In this document: positions 1-6,957 of the stretch, one piece after another
Numbering within the stretch: the first letter of the stretch is position 1
Layout: every line of letters starts with the position of its first letter
Source of the DNA: Planctomycetaceae bacterium
GTDB lineage: Bacteria > Planctomycetota > Planctomycetia > Pirellulales > Thermoguttaceae
Assembly: GCA_031261125.1 (NCBI GenBank)
Contig: JAISJZ010000066.1
Location: 1-17,037, forward strand
Reading direction: 5' to 3'
DNA: 17,037 bases
Translations under genes and position numbers: made by a program
Notes under the pieces: model-generated
The model's database searches: none
Told to the model about the DNA's origin: nothing
The model's input: the letters and a program-made list of their open reading frames with translations, nothing else

Positions 1-302
1 AAACTGGTACTGTTGAGCGTGATTGTGTCGTGACTTACGTTAGTACGGAGAACAATCAAATCGTTTTTCGCCGTTGTTCCGGCGATATTGATAGCGTTTT
101 GGAGATTTGTCTCCGAAAGTTGCGCTGCCGTGATTTCGATGGTATTGTAATCGGCAAAATTGCCGAGGTTCAGGTCTTCGTACTGCGATTTAATTGCGGT
201 AAAGTCGGCGGCGGAAACGGACAGCATTTCACGGCTTTCGAGTGTTTCAATGCGGAGCGAACGGGCGTTATTCTTACGGGCAGTTGTGTTGAAAGTAGTC
301 AT
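1..302 (-). CDS. Large exported/surface protein, LEPR-XLL-type N-terminus (partial, C-terminus outside window)
   Basis: Reading the minus strand from the ATG at 302-300 gives an open frame of 100 codons that runs off the window edge without a stop. Residues 16-28 contain LRIETLESREMLS, which matches the short LEPR-XLL-type motif near the N-terminus of many large exported planctomycete proteins; a stretch of Arg and Lys precedes it. After it come residues such as SETNLQNAINIA and NDLIVL, a pattern often seen at the start of parallel beta-helix surface proteins; this fold assignment is inference. The plus-strand frame over the same bases is a shadow. The gene has a sigma-70-like promoter (391-419) and a leader of about 80 nt. 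No Shine-Dalgarno sequence is visible. The window edge hides the protein's real length and function. Confidence 0.8.
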   Translation of the reverse strand, partial: MTTFNTTARKNNARSLRIETLESREMLSVSAADFTAIKSQYEDLNLGNFADYNTIEITAAQLSETNLQNAINIAGTTAKNDLIVLRTNVSHDTITLNSTS

Positions 303-390
303 TGGTTTAACGGCGGATTTTCATCCGTAAAAAGGGGAGGGAATAAAAACGGACAAGGTAAAACACTTAACGAGCGGGAAAGTGCGTTAG

Positions 391-419
391 TTTGTACACG
401 GAACGGTAACCGTTGTCAA
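391..419 (-). promoter_or_regulatory. Sigma-70-like promoter of the LEPR-XLL protein, with palindrome in the spacer
   Basis: On the minus strand, TTGACA (419-414), a 17-bp spacer and TACAAA (396-391) form a -35/-10 pair about 80 nt upstream of the start at 302. Bases 402-414 form a perfect interrupted palindrome (AACGGT, one base, ACCGTT) that fills much of the spacer and touches the -35. This is a plausible operator position, but no regulator is identified. Confidence 0.5.
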
Positions 420-499
420 CAGGGGAGAGGAGTTTTTTTTGAAAAAAATAAAAAAAAATGGAAATTCGGAAGTAACGTGAGAAAGAGGACAGGAGTTTT

Positions 500-559
500 T
501 TACAGCCGCTTGATTTCAATGTCCTCATACTTTTCAAAGGCGTTGTTGGGTTCGCTCAT
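500..559 (-). CDS. Possible 19-residue small ORF
   Basis: The minus-strand ATG at 559-557 opens a frame of 19 codons (MSEPNNAFEKYEDIEIKRL) ending in TAA at 502-500. The composition is hydrophilic and protein-like, with alternating Glu, Lys and Ile, unlike the A/T-rich sequence around it. There is no clear ribosome binding site. It may be a small peptide, a remnant of a decayed gene, or chance. Confidence 0.2.
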   Translation of the reverse strand: MSEPNNAFEKYEDIEIKRL

Positions 560-701
560 TCGGTTCTTTGCTGAATGTTAGTCAGAATGTTATCAGGTAC
601 TTTACATCCACATTTTACTACTTTTTCACAAAAAAACAATCGGGATATTCCCTTATTTTTCCTCCGCACCTCCGGGATTCGCATAAACTTCCAAGTTGCT
701 C

Positions 702-729
702 TTGACTTTTTGTGCCGATTGCCGATAAT
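702..729 (+). promoter_or_regulatory. Sigma-70-like promoter of the FAD oxidoreductase
   Basis: TTGACT (702-707), a 16-bp spacer and GATAAT (724-729) precede the ATG at 776. The expected transcript start is near 736, giving a leader of about 40 nt. Confidence 0.45.
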
Positions 730-775
730 TCTTCGACCGGCTATCTTTGTTTGCCAAAATGACTAACCAGCCCTA

Positions 776-2233
776 ATGAAAGATTCTTACGACGTTATCG
801 TTATCGGTTCCGGTCTCGCCGGTTTAACAGCAGCGAACATTCTCGGACGCAGCGGACACTCCGTTCTTCTGCTCGAACAGCATTTTCAATTCGGCGGATT
901 GGCTGCCTACTTCAAGCGTCCAAACGGCATCATCTTCGATGTGTCGCTGCACGGTTTTCCCGTAGGGATGATTAAATCCTGCCGCCGCTACTGGAATCAG
1001 GAAATTGCCGACCGTATCGTTCCGCTGCCGAAAATCCGGTTCGATAATCCGCAATTCTCCCTTGAAACAACGTTCGACCGTGAGGATTTTACGAAACAAC
1101 TCACCGAAAAGTTTAAGATTCCGAAAGAATCCGTCATTGCGTTCTTCGATAAAGCCCGAAGTATGACGCATTACGCCGACGCTTCCTACACCGCCCGGCA
1201 ACTGTTTGAAGAGTTCTTTCCGGGGCGTTCCGACGTTGTCCGGCTGTTAATGGAACCGATAACTTACGCCAACGGTTCAACATTGGATGACCCGGCGTTG
1301 ACTTACGGTATCGTGTTTTCCAATTTTATGTCGAAAGGGGTTTATACTTTTCAAGGCGGTACGGACTTGCTGATTGAAATGATGCTTGCCGAACTGCACA
1401 AAAACCGTGTCGATACGGAAAAATCCGCACCCGTGAGAAAAATTTTAATCGGCGGCGGAAAGGTCTCCGGCGTTGAAATCGTCAAAAAGAACGGCGAAAA
1501 ACAAACCGTGAACGCAAAAGTTGTTTTGTCAAACGCCAACTTGAAAGGTACGATTTTCGATTTGGTCGGCAAGGAACATTTCCGCAAGGACTTTGCCGAA
1601 GAAGCGGAAGCGGTTCGGCTGAATAATTCAAGTTGCCAAGTGTATCTTTCGTTCAAGCCGGGGTTCATCATTGACGAAGACAAGTGCGGCGATTTACTGT
1701 TTTCATCCGTCGCCCCGGAGTTTAACTCAACGAAACTTTTGGCAAAAGACATCACGAGCCGGACGTTTTCGTTTTACTATCCGAAGACGCGTCCGCCGTT
1801 GCCCGCGGCGGAACTTGCGCCCTGCGGAACAAATTCCGCCGCTAACACCCGTTGCTGTGCCGTCTCCAGTACCAACGCCCATTACTCCGATTGGGCGGAT
1901 ATGCCGTCAGACGATTACACCGCCGCGAAAGATGCCCTGATTGAAAACACCGTTGATTACCTTGAAAAGTATGTTCCCGATGCCCGTGAAAACATTGATT
2001 GGAAAGAAGCGGCGACACCGGCAACATTCAAATTCTACACGGAACACTGGAACGGGGCAAGTTTCGGCACAAAATACGAAGGGTTAGCGGTGAGCCGGAA
2101 ACTGCATCATCAAATCGGTGGTCTGTTTCACGCCGGAAGCGTCGGTATCATAATGTCCGGCTGGCTCGGTGCGGTGAATTACGGCGTAATTGCCGCCAAC
2201 GATATTGACGCGGCACTGCTGGAAAACAAATAA
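776..2233 (+). CDS. FAD-dependent phytoene desaturase/carotene isomerase-like oxidoreductase
   Basis: This 485-residue protein has the N-terminal dinucleotide-binding fold of the CrtI/phytoene desaturase superfamily: G11-S-G13-L-A-G16 followed by an acidic strand end at E34 and a GG pair soon after. The C-terminus (around residues 445-475) has the second FAD-contacting segment, FHAGSVGIIMSGWLGAVNYG, which closes this family. Members act on carotenoids, squalene-derived lipids or retinol-like polyenes; the substrate cannot be read from sequence. Residues about 344-356 are encoded by a GC-rich palindromic repeat (1805-1842) that looks inserted between the family-like segments FSFYYPKTRP and NAHYSDWADM. 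The insertion keeps frame and adds an Ala/Pro/Cys/Asn-rich stretch. The gene stands alone, with its own promoter upstream and a tRNA gene downstream. The start has no clear Shine-Dalgarno sequence. Confidence 0.82.
   Translation: MKDSYDVIVIGSGLAGLTAANILGRSGHSVLLLEQHFQFGGLAAYFKRPNGIIFDVSLHGFPVGMIKSCRRYWNQEIADRIVPLPKIRFDNPQFSLETTFDREDFTKQLTEKFKIPKESVIAFFDKARSMTHYADASYTARQLFEEFFPGRSDVVRLLMEPITYANGSTLDDPALTYGIVFSNFMSKGVYTFQGGTDLLIEMMLAELHKNRVDTEKSAPVRKILIGGGKVSGVEIVKKNGEKQTVNAKVVLSNANLKGTIFDLVGKEHFRKDFAEEAEAVRLNNSSCQVYLSFKPGFIIDEDKCGDLLFSSVAPEFNSTKLLAKDITSRTFSFYYPKTRPPLPAAELAPCGTNSAANTRCCAVSSTNAHYSDWADMPSDDYTAAKDALIENTVDYLEKYVPDARENIDWKEAATPATFKFYTEHWNGASFGTKYEGLAVSRKLHHQIGGLFHAGSVGIIMSGWLGAVNYGVIAANDIDAALLENK
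1805..1842 (+). repeat. Palindromic repeat inserted in frame in the FAD oxidoreductase (module B, copy 3)
   Basis: Outer arms GCGGCGGAA (1805-1813) and TTCCGCCGC (1834-1842) are perfect inverted repeats. A nested hairpin is GCGGAA (1824-1829), loop CAAA, TTCCGC (1834-1839). The 18 bases at 1824-1841 match 16 of 18 bases of the module B core found on the opposite strand at 13963-13980, in unrelated sequence. Agreement in different genes indicates a dispersed element rather than a conserved protein motif. Confidence 0.65.
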
Positions 2234-2253
2234 ACACCTTTTTTCTCCCCCCC

Positions 2254-2281
2254 TTGAATGAACCAGCAATTTCGATACAAT
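2254..2281 (+). promoter_or_regulatory. Sigma-70-like promoter of tRNA-Asp
   Basis: TTGAAT (2254-2259), a 16-bp spacer and TACAAT (2276-2281) lie just upstream of the mature tRNA start at 2298. A T/C-rich run after the preceding stop codon (about 2239-2253) may help end the upstream transcript. Confidence 0.5.
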
Positions 2282-2297
2282 ACTTGCAAGCATACGG

Positions 2298-2371
<74 letters not shown>

Positions 2372-2409
2372 TTGTGCAGGGGTTGCTGGCTTGGTGCAGG
2401 GTTGCTGGC
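2372..2409 (+). repeat. 19-bp tandem duplication directly after tRNA-Asp
   Basis: Two adjacent 19-base units (2372-2390 and 2391-2409) both read TTG...TGCAGGG...GTTGCTGGC and differ only by a shifted G. They abut the tRNA 3' end. A third, degenerate start (TTGTCAGG) follows. No function is apparent. Confidence 0.6.
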
Positions 2410-2524
2410 TTGTCAGGTGTGGTTTGTCGGGCGGAGTTTCTACATTTCGTCCGTTCTTGTTTTGCACAAACATCTCATCATCTTCTTTCCCCGACCAAAT
2501 CGCTGGCGGACATTTGTTGCTCCG

Positions 2525-2557
2525 TCCGGCATTTTTAAGGTTGCTTTCTCTGCCGGA
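2525..2557. promoter_or_regulatory. Inverted repeat in the lipoprotein hydrolase leader
   Basis: TCCGGCA (2525-2531) and TGCCGGA (2551-2557) are perfect 7-bp arms separated by 19 bases, 28 bases before the chosen ATG at 2585. It could be a leader hairpin or protein site. I see no strong -35/-10 pair between the tRNA and this gene. Confidence 0.3.
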
Positions 2558-2584
2558 AATTGTTATCGTCCAAGCAGAATTCCA

Positions 2585-4591
2585 ATGACAAACACCGGCA
2601 GCAAAACATTTTGGCGTTTCTCCATCAAGCGGTTAACCGCCGTGCTGTCCGTCTGCCTGCTGCTAACCGGCTGTTCAACCGCATTTCAGGCACGGTTCAA
2701 AAATCCGGCGTATTCCTTTAATCAACCGGCACCGGAAATCACCTTCAACGGCACCGGAATCAGCAAACGGACACAACAGACGCTACGGACTTACGACTTG
2801 GAAAAAACCGCAAAGAAAAAACCGCCCGCCGCCCTCGAAGAACTGCTCAAAGAAACCAACCGCGAACCGACACTCGACTTGGTCTTTGCCGTTGCCGAGT
2901 TGGCAAACATTCAGGCAAAACGGAACGAACCGGCGTACTGGTACTACCAGTCCGCAAAATATGCGTTCGGCTATCTGTTCGACCCCCGGTTCAATAACCG
3001 CCGGAACCGGTACGACCCGCACTTCCGAAAAGCGTGCCTGTTCTACAACGAAGGTACCGAACAAATCCTCCGGCACTTCAGCGAAAAGAACACCGTTAAC
3101 CTTTCCCCGGAACGGACATTGTATCTCACCGAAGAACTGAAAGGGCATCCGTTGTGCAACATTAAAATCGTTCACCGCAGCGTTCAATGGAACAGTGCCG
3201 ACTTGGAACCGTTCCGATTCGCGTCCGACTACGAAATCAAGGGACTGGAAAATCAGTACCGGCAATACGGATTAGGCGTGCCGCTGTTAGCGCAGCAAAA
3301 GCCGGGAACGAAAAAGAACATTACAACGAAATACACAGCACAGAATATCTGTTTTCCGGTTACGGCAATCCTGCGGTTTTTACCCGTTGCGGAAAAACAG
3401 GAAACACGCTCTTCCGCTTATGATGCTGATGCGGTGATTGAATTGTACGACCCTTTAACGGTGCCGGACGTTCAATTTCTTCGGCACAATGTTCCGCTGG
3501 AAAGTGATTTGACCACACCGCTGGCATTTTCGCTGTCCGACCCGCGGATTGCGGCGGCGAGTACCATCGGACTTGTCCGACCTGACTTGCTGCTCAAACC
3601 GGTCTCCGAAGTCCTCGGTAAGAAGCCCAAGAAAAACGAGTTGCTTTCTGTGAACGGTACGGATTTTGACCGGAAGACAATTAAGGGACTGTATATGATG
3701 CAGCCGCACGAACCGGACAAAATCCCCGTGATTTTCGTTCACGGCTTGTGGTCGTCGCCGGTTGCGTGGATGGAAATGTTCAACGCCCTCCGCAGCGAAC
3801 CGGAGTTGCGGAACCGGTACGAATTTTACTTCTACTTTTATCCGACCGGTCAGCCGTTTTGGGTTTCGGCAGCGCAGTTCCGGGACGACTTGGAAGAATT
3901 CAGGCAGACGTTCGACCCGCGGCGGCAAGACCCGGTGTTCGATAACATCGTTCTTGTCGGTCATAGTATGGGCGGCTTGATTTCGATGATGCAAACCATT
4001 GACAGCGGAAACGAATTTTGGAATTTGGTCAGCGATTTACCTCCGCAAAAATTGAACGCATCAAGCAAAGAAAGCGGCACCTTGGACATTATGACAGAGG
4101 TGAAAAAATGGTTTTTCTTCAAACGGAACCCGTCGATTCGGCAAGTAATTACACTCGCAACGCCGTATCACGGCAGTAAAGCGTCGAACGATTTAACGCA
4201 ATGGTTAGGACGCAAACTCATTACGCTGCCGGAGAATCTTCAAAACATTACCGCCGCTTTAACAAACGAAGAAAAGTTGTTAAAAGAACGTTCCTTAGTG
4301 AAAATCAAGACGAGTGTTTCGTCGCTTGACCCGGAATTGCCGGTCTTTGATGTGATTCAGAAACAGCGGCAAACGTCAACGGCAGTGTATTACAACATCA
4401 TCGGCGAAATTGAACAGAACACCGTGATGAAAAAGATTCTGCCGCCAAGCGACGGCGTTGTGCGGACAGAAAGTGCAAAGTTAGAACGCTGTGCGGACGA
4501 AATTACGGTGCAGTGCGAACATTCATCAATGCCGGCGCACCCGAAAACAATTTTGGAAGTCCGAAGAATTCTGATGAAAAGGGACTTCTAA
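2585..4591 (+). CDS. Lipoprotein alpha/beta hydrolase (lipase/esterase-like)
   Basis: This 668-residue protein starts with a lipoprotein signal: basic N-region, hydrophobic stretch and lipobox LLTGC with Cys30, so it is probably membrane-anchored outside the cytoplasm. The C-terminal part, from about residue 380, is an alpha/beta hydrolase. It has the oxyanion segment VIFVHGLWSSP, the nucleophile elbow GHSMGG with Ser461, a candidate Asp623 in PSDGVVRTES and a candidate His646 in CEHSSMPAHP. The order Ser-Asp-His is the normal one. The N-terminal 380 residues show no domain I recognise. The ATG at 2585 was chosen because an upstream extension to 2345 would begin inside the tRNA and place the signal peptide internally. 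The substrate is unknown; lipase, phospholipase or esterase are possible. It converges on the next gene with a gap of 22 bases. Confidence 0.85.
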   Translation: MTNTGSKTFWRFSIKRLTAVLSVCLLLTGCSTAFQARFKNPAYSFNQPAPEITFNGTGISKRTQQTLRTYDLEKTAKKKPPAALEELLKETNREPTLDLVFAVAELANIQAKRNEPAYWYYQSAKYAFGYLFDPRFNNRRNRYDPHFRKACLFYNEGTEQILRHFSEKNTVNLSPERTLYLTEELKGHPLCNIKIVHRSVQWNSADLEPFRFASDYEIKGLENQYRQYGLGVPLLAQQKPGTKKNITTKYTAQNICFPVTAILRFLPVAEKQETRSSAYDADAVIELYDPLTVPDVQFLRHNVPLESDLTTPLAFSLSDPRIAAASTIGLVRPDLLLKPVSEVLGKKPKKNELLSVNGTDFDRKTIKGLYMMQPHEPDKIPVIFVHGLWSSPVAWMEMFNALRSEPELRNRYEFYFYFYPTGQPFWVSAAQFRDDLEEFRQTFDPRRQDPVFDNIVLVGHSMGGLISMMQTIDSGNEFWNLVSDLPPQKLNASSKESGTLDIMTEVKKWFFFKRNPSIRQVITLATPYHGSKASNDLTQWLGRKLITLPENLQNITAALTNEEKLLKERSLVKIKTSVSSLDPELPVFDVIQKQRQTSTAVYYNIIGEIEQNTVMKKILPPSDGVVRTESAKLERCADEITVQCEHSSMPAHPKTILEVRRILMKRDF

Positions 4592-4613
4592 AACATCAAC
4601 AAGCGGGAAATTG

Positions 4614-6023
4614 TCAATCCCACCACCATTGGTTTTCTTTTAATTCGATTTTAACATTGTTGCGGACATTTGAAACCCGTCCATTCTCCTCATTTTTAAT
4701 GTTCTTTGCATCCAACGCTAATTTCGGTTCGATTTCCACACCGCCGCCGATGGGTGCCATAAATACATTGCCGCGGAACGCCGAACCGACTACCGGTTCA
4801 ACCGCTGTCGGTGCTGCCGCTGTCTGAACAGGATATTTCTCTTCACTGCCCAGAAATTCCATCGACCAGCCGCCCTTTTCGTACAGGTCTTCCTTTTGAA
4901 TATGAGCGGCACAAACGAGCATATCAACGAAGTTCCGCAGTTGAGCGAAGACCAATGATTTTTCGGCTAACTTCGGGTACTGCGACGTGAAACTCTGCGA
5001 AAACGCTCTGCTTGCTTTATCGACTTTACCTTTTTGAACAATGCGTTCACCGGTTGCCGCTACCACTTCGTCTTCTGCAACGAGTTTAATACCGTTTCCG
5101 ACCAATTCGATACCGGTCTTGTCCGATGTTGTAATCACGGATTGATAATCCGGCACGAAGTACCAGCGGTACAGTGCGTTGCTGCCGCCCGGTTTTGCGT
5201 TGGCAATAAACGTTTCGATATTGACCGGTGCTTGTTCAACGCCGATACCGATACATTTCATCCGGTAGTCGGCAGCGACCATCACACCGGCGGCGTGCGT
5301 GTTTGCCGAAATACCGTCAACCCGAACCGTCTGCATACCGAGTGCCTGCCGCAGTCCGTTGACGAATGTTGCCCGAACCCGCGGACGGCGGGCATCCTGT
5401 TGTCCGAACTGTTTCTGAAATTCTTGCAGCCGGGCATTGCCTTCGGCAGTCGGGTCAATCGAACAGCCGACGACGCTTGCCCCTTCTTTACCGGGAGCGT
5501 AAGTCCGAAGAGCAACGGTCAAATCCTGCAATTCGCAGACGGGACGGTGCGACGTTGCGCCCATCATTGTCCCTTCAAAGCCGGGAAACCAACCCTCGGC
5601 AGGACCGGCAATGACTATATCTTTCGTTTCCGGGAAGTAGAAAACGTATTGAATCCGCTGCAAACCGGCAAGGTACTTCATCTCTTCGGTAATCACACCG
5701 CTGCCGTCCACGATTGCTTTTTCGAGGCGGTTCAGCGAAACGTACCGCAGAGCGGTCTTTTTCTGAACGTCCTTCGGCAGCGTGTTGTACGACCGCTGTG
5801 ATGCAGTGAGGTACTGCTGAGTGACCCTGCCGTAGTCCAGCGAGGTATTCCGCAGCAACACGCCCTTCGGAGTGAGCATCACGCCGGAGTACGTCGTCGA
5901 ATAGTCCCCGCTGTTGTTACTGCTGTTACTGTTGCTGTTTCTATTGTTATTATTGTTGTTTTGGGCAAACAACGAAGTGCAGGCGAAAAGCGTTCCGATG
6001 AGGAAGATTGTCAGCGTTCTCAT
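4614..6023 (-). CDS. Secreted DUF1598-like planctomycete protein
   Basis: With the ATG at 6023-6021 this is 469 residues. It begins with a clear Sec signal peptide (MRTLTIFLIGTLFACTSLFA), then an Asn/Ser-rich low-complexity linker (residues about 21-39), then a long globular region. Segments such as IVIAGPAEGWFPGFEG, GVMLTPKGVLL and AADYRMKCIGIGVEQ resemble the DUF1598 family, whose members are known mainly from Planctomycetes and have no established function; this assignment is from memory and moderately sure. The start is preceded by AAGGA (6035-6031) seven bases upstream, one of the few convincing Shine-Dalgarno sequences here. An upstream in-frame extension to 6086 would put the signal peptide inside the protein. 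Its own promoter lies at 6085-6113. It is likely periplasmic or surface located. Confidence 0.75.
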   Translation of the reverse strand: MRTLTIFLIGTLFACTSLFAQNNNNNNRNSNSNSSNNSGDYSTTYSGVMLTPKGVLLRNTSLDYGRVTQQYLTASQRSYNTLPKDVQKKTALRYVSLNRLEKAIVDGSGVITEEMKYLAGLQRIQYVFYFPETKDIVIAGPAEGWFPGFEGTMMGATSHRPVCELQDLTVALRTYAPGKEGASVVGCSIDPTAEGNARLQEFQKQFGQQDARRPRVRATFVNGLRQALGMQTVRVDGISANTHAAGVMVAADYRMKCIGIGVEQAPVNIETFIANAKPGGSNALYRWYFVPDYQSVITTSDKTGIELVGNGIKLVAEDEVVAATGERIVQKGKVDKASRAFSQSFTSQYPKLAEKSLVFAQLRNFVDMLVCAAHIQKEDLYEKGGWSMEFLGSEEKYPVQTAAAPTAVEPVVGSAFRGNVFMAPIGGGVEIEPKLALDAKNIKNEENGRVSNVRNNVKIELKENQWWWD

Positions 6024-6084
6024 TGTGTTTTCCTTGAAATTCATATTAGGCACCACGATAGGATAATATAACCTATTTTGCCGC

Positions 6085-6113
6085 ATTGTAGCACTTTATT
6101 TCTAAAAAAACAA
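6085..6113 (-). promoter_or_regulatory. Sigma-70-like promoter of the DUF1598-like gene
   Basis: On the minus strand, TTGTTT (6113-6108), a 17-bp spacer and TACAAT (6090-6085) precede the ATG at 6023 by about 62 bases. A second A/T-rich hexamer (TATATT/TATTAT near 6063-6069) is closer but lacks an equally good -35. Confidence 0.45.
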
Positions 6114-6170
6114 GAGGAAAGAAGAACGTTCCGCTGTATTTTCAAAGAAAACGGAAAACTTTGCGCAGAA

Positions 6171-6533
6171 TCACTTCTTTTCGTGTTTTTCCAGTTTTTC
6201 CCGCAAAGCGTCCGCGGTGAACGGCTTAACAAGGTAGTCGGACACGCCCGCCTGAATCGCCTCCAAAACGCGGGATTTCTCCGCTTCCGTCGTTACCATA
6301 ATCACTGGTATCGCTTTGTCCTGTTCCCGAATCGCTTTGAGAACTTCCAAACCGGTTTTGCCCGGCATATTCCAGTCGGTCAGCACAAGGTCAAACTTTC
6401 CGGGAGCAAATAAATTCACGGCTTCATTGCCGTCGCCCGCCTCGGTAATGTCTTTGATACCGACGGCGTTAAGCGAACGCAATATAATCTTCCGCATCGT
6501 GCTGGAATCGTCTGCAACTAAAACTCTGGTCAT
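6171..6533 (-). CDS. CheY-like single-domain response regulator
   Basis: The 120 residues are a stand-alone receiver domain with no output domain. The acidic pocket D8-D9, the phospho-acceptor D53 in LVLTDWNMPG, the switch Thr81/Thr82 in MVTTEAE and Lys103 in LVKPF are all present, so it should be phosphorylatable. Such proteins bind a partner (flagellar motor, kinase relay or other target) in the cytoplasm. No kinase or chemotaxis gene is in the window, so the partner is unknown. It follows the PHA-type gene by only 15 bases on the same strand and probably shares its transcript. The alternative name, CheY proper, would need chemotaxis context that is not visible here. Confidence 0.9.
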   Translation of the reverse strand: MTRVLVADDSSTMRKIILRSLNAVGIKDITEAGDGNEAVNLFAPGKFDLVLTDWNMPGKTGLEVLKAIREQDKAIPVIMVTTEAEKSRVLEAIQAGVSDYLVKPFTADALREKLEKHEKK

Positions 6534-6548
6534 CGGGAAAACAGGTAA

Positions 6549-6854
6549 TTAAGTTAAAACGTTTGTTAATTCCTTTCGGACTTGGCTTTCAATCATTCCT
6601 TTCATCATAGCGGCTGCGACCGGCAAGTCAATAGACAGCGCAACGGAATGTTCCTGCGACCGGACGGAACCGGTAATGGAAAAACCGTAAACCTTGAATG
6701 CAAACTCCAGCGTGTCCGGGTCGAGCCAATTTTCGGTCAGGTCGGACACCGTGTAGGTGCGCTGTTCTTTGATTTCCTGCTCTTTTTTCTTTAGCCGTTC
6801 CGTTGCTTCGCTTCGCGGCAAGGAATGGGAAACTTCAACATTTAATAGGGACAT
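6549..6854 (-). CDS. Polyhydroxyalkanoic acid system family small protein
   Basis: This 101-residue protein matches the PHA_gran_rgn family pattern: an N-terminal VEVSHSLPRSEATERLKKK segment, a central WLDPDTLEFAFKVYGFSITGSV strand-rich region, and a C-terminal LPVAAAMMKGMIESQVRKEL segment. Members are about 90-100 residues and are found beside polyhydroxyalkanoate genes in some proteobacteria, but their molecular role is not well established. There is no PHA synthase in this window, so a link to PHA storage is not shown. It is the first gene of a probable two-gene unit with the CheY-like regulator, driven by a strong promoter at 6924-6952. Confidence 0.75.
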   Translation of the reverse strand: MSLLNVEVSHSLPRSEATERLKKKEQEIKEQRTYTVSDLTENWLDPDTLEFAFKVYGFSITGSVRSQEHSVALSIDLPVAAAMMKGMIESQVRKELTNVLT

Positions 6855-6923
6855 TGTGAAACTGCGACATTGTATCGGGCTAATGGACTACGATTTATCC
6901 TCATTCGATAGCCAAGCGAATAC

Positions 6924-6952
6924 AGTATAATTTCTATCGGCTGCTTCGTCAA
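6924..6952 (-). promoter_or_regulatory. Strong sigma-70-like promoter of the PHA-type/cheY-like unit
   Basis: On the minus strand, TTGACG (6952-6947), a 17-bp spacer and TATACT (6929-6924) lie in the gap between the isomerase stop and the start at 6854. The leader would be about 60 nt. Confidence 0.6.
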
Positions 6953-6957
6953 GCACG

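Larger units (their letters stand above)
303..775. other. Intergenic region of 473 bases between divergent genes
   Basis: It holds the minus-strand promoter at 391-419, an A/T-rich run near 430-462, a possible 19-codon minus-strand ORF (500-559) and a plus-strand promoter at 702-729. Longer open frames here (for example plus 575-766) have no recognisable features and are not supported as genes. Confidence 0.6.

Noticed and set aside
30..581. Plus-strand open frame of 183 codons
   Set aside because: It is antisense to the LEPR-XLL protein start at 302; only the minus strand gives a recognisable motif and a promoter.
2372..2410. Sigma-54-like words TGGTGC and TTGCT after the tRNA
   Set aside because: In one unit the spacing is four bases instead of five, and in the other the GG of the -24 element is lost.
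5034..5801. Plus-strand open frame of 255 codons
   Set aside because: It is antisense to the DUF1598-like gene, is Cys/His/Arg-rich without domains, and has no promoter or start signal.
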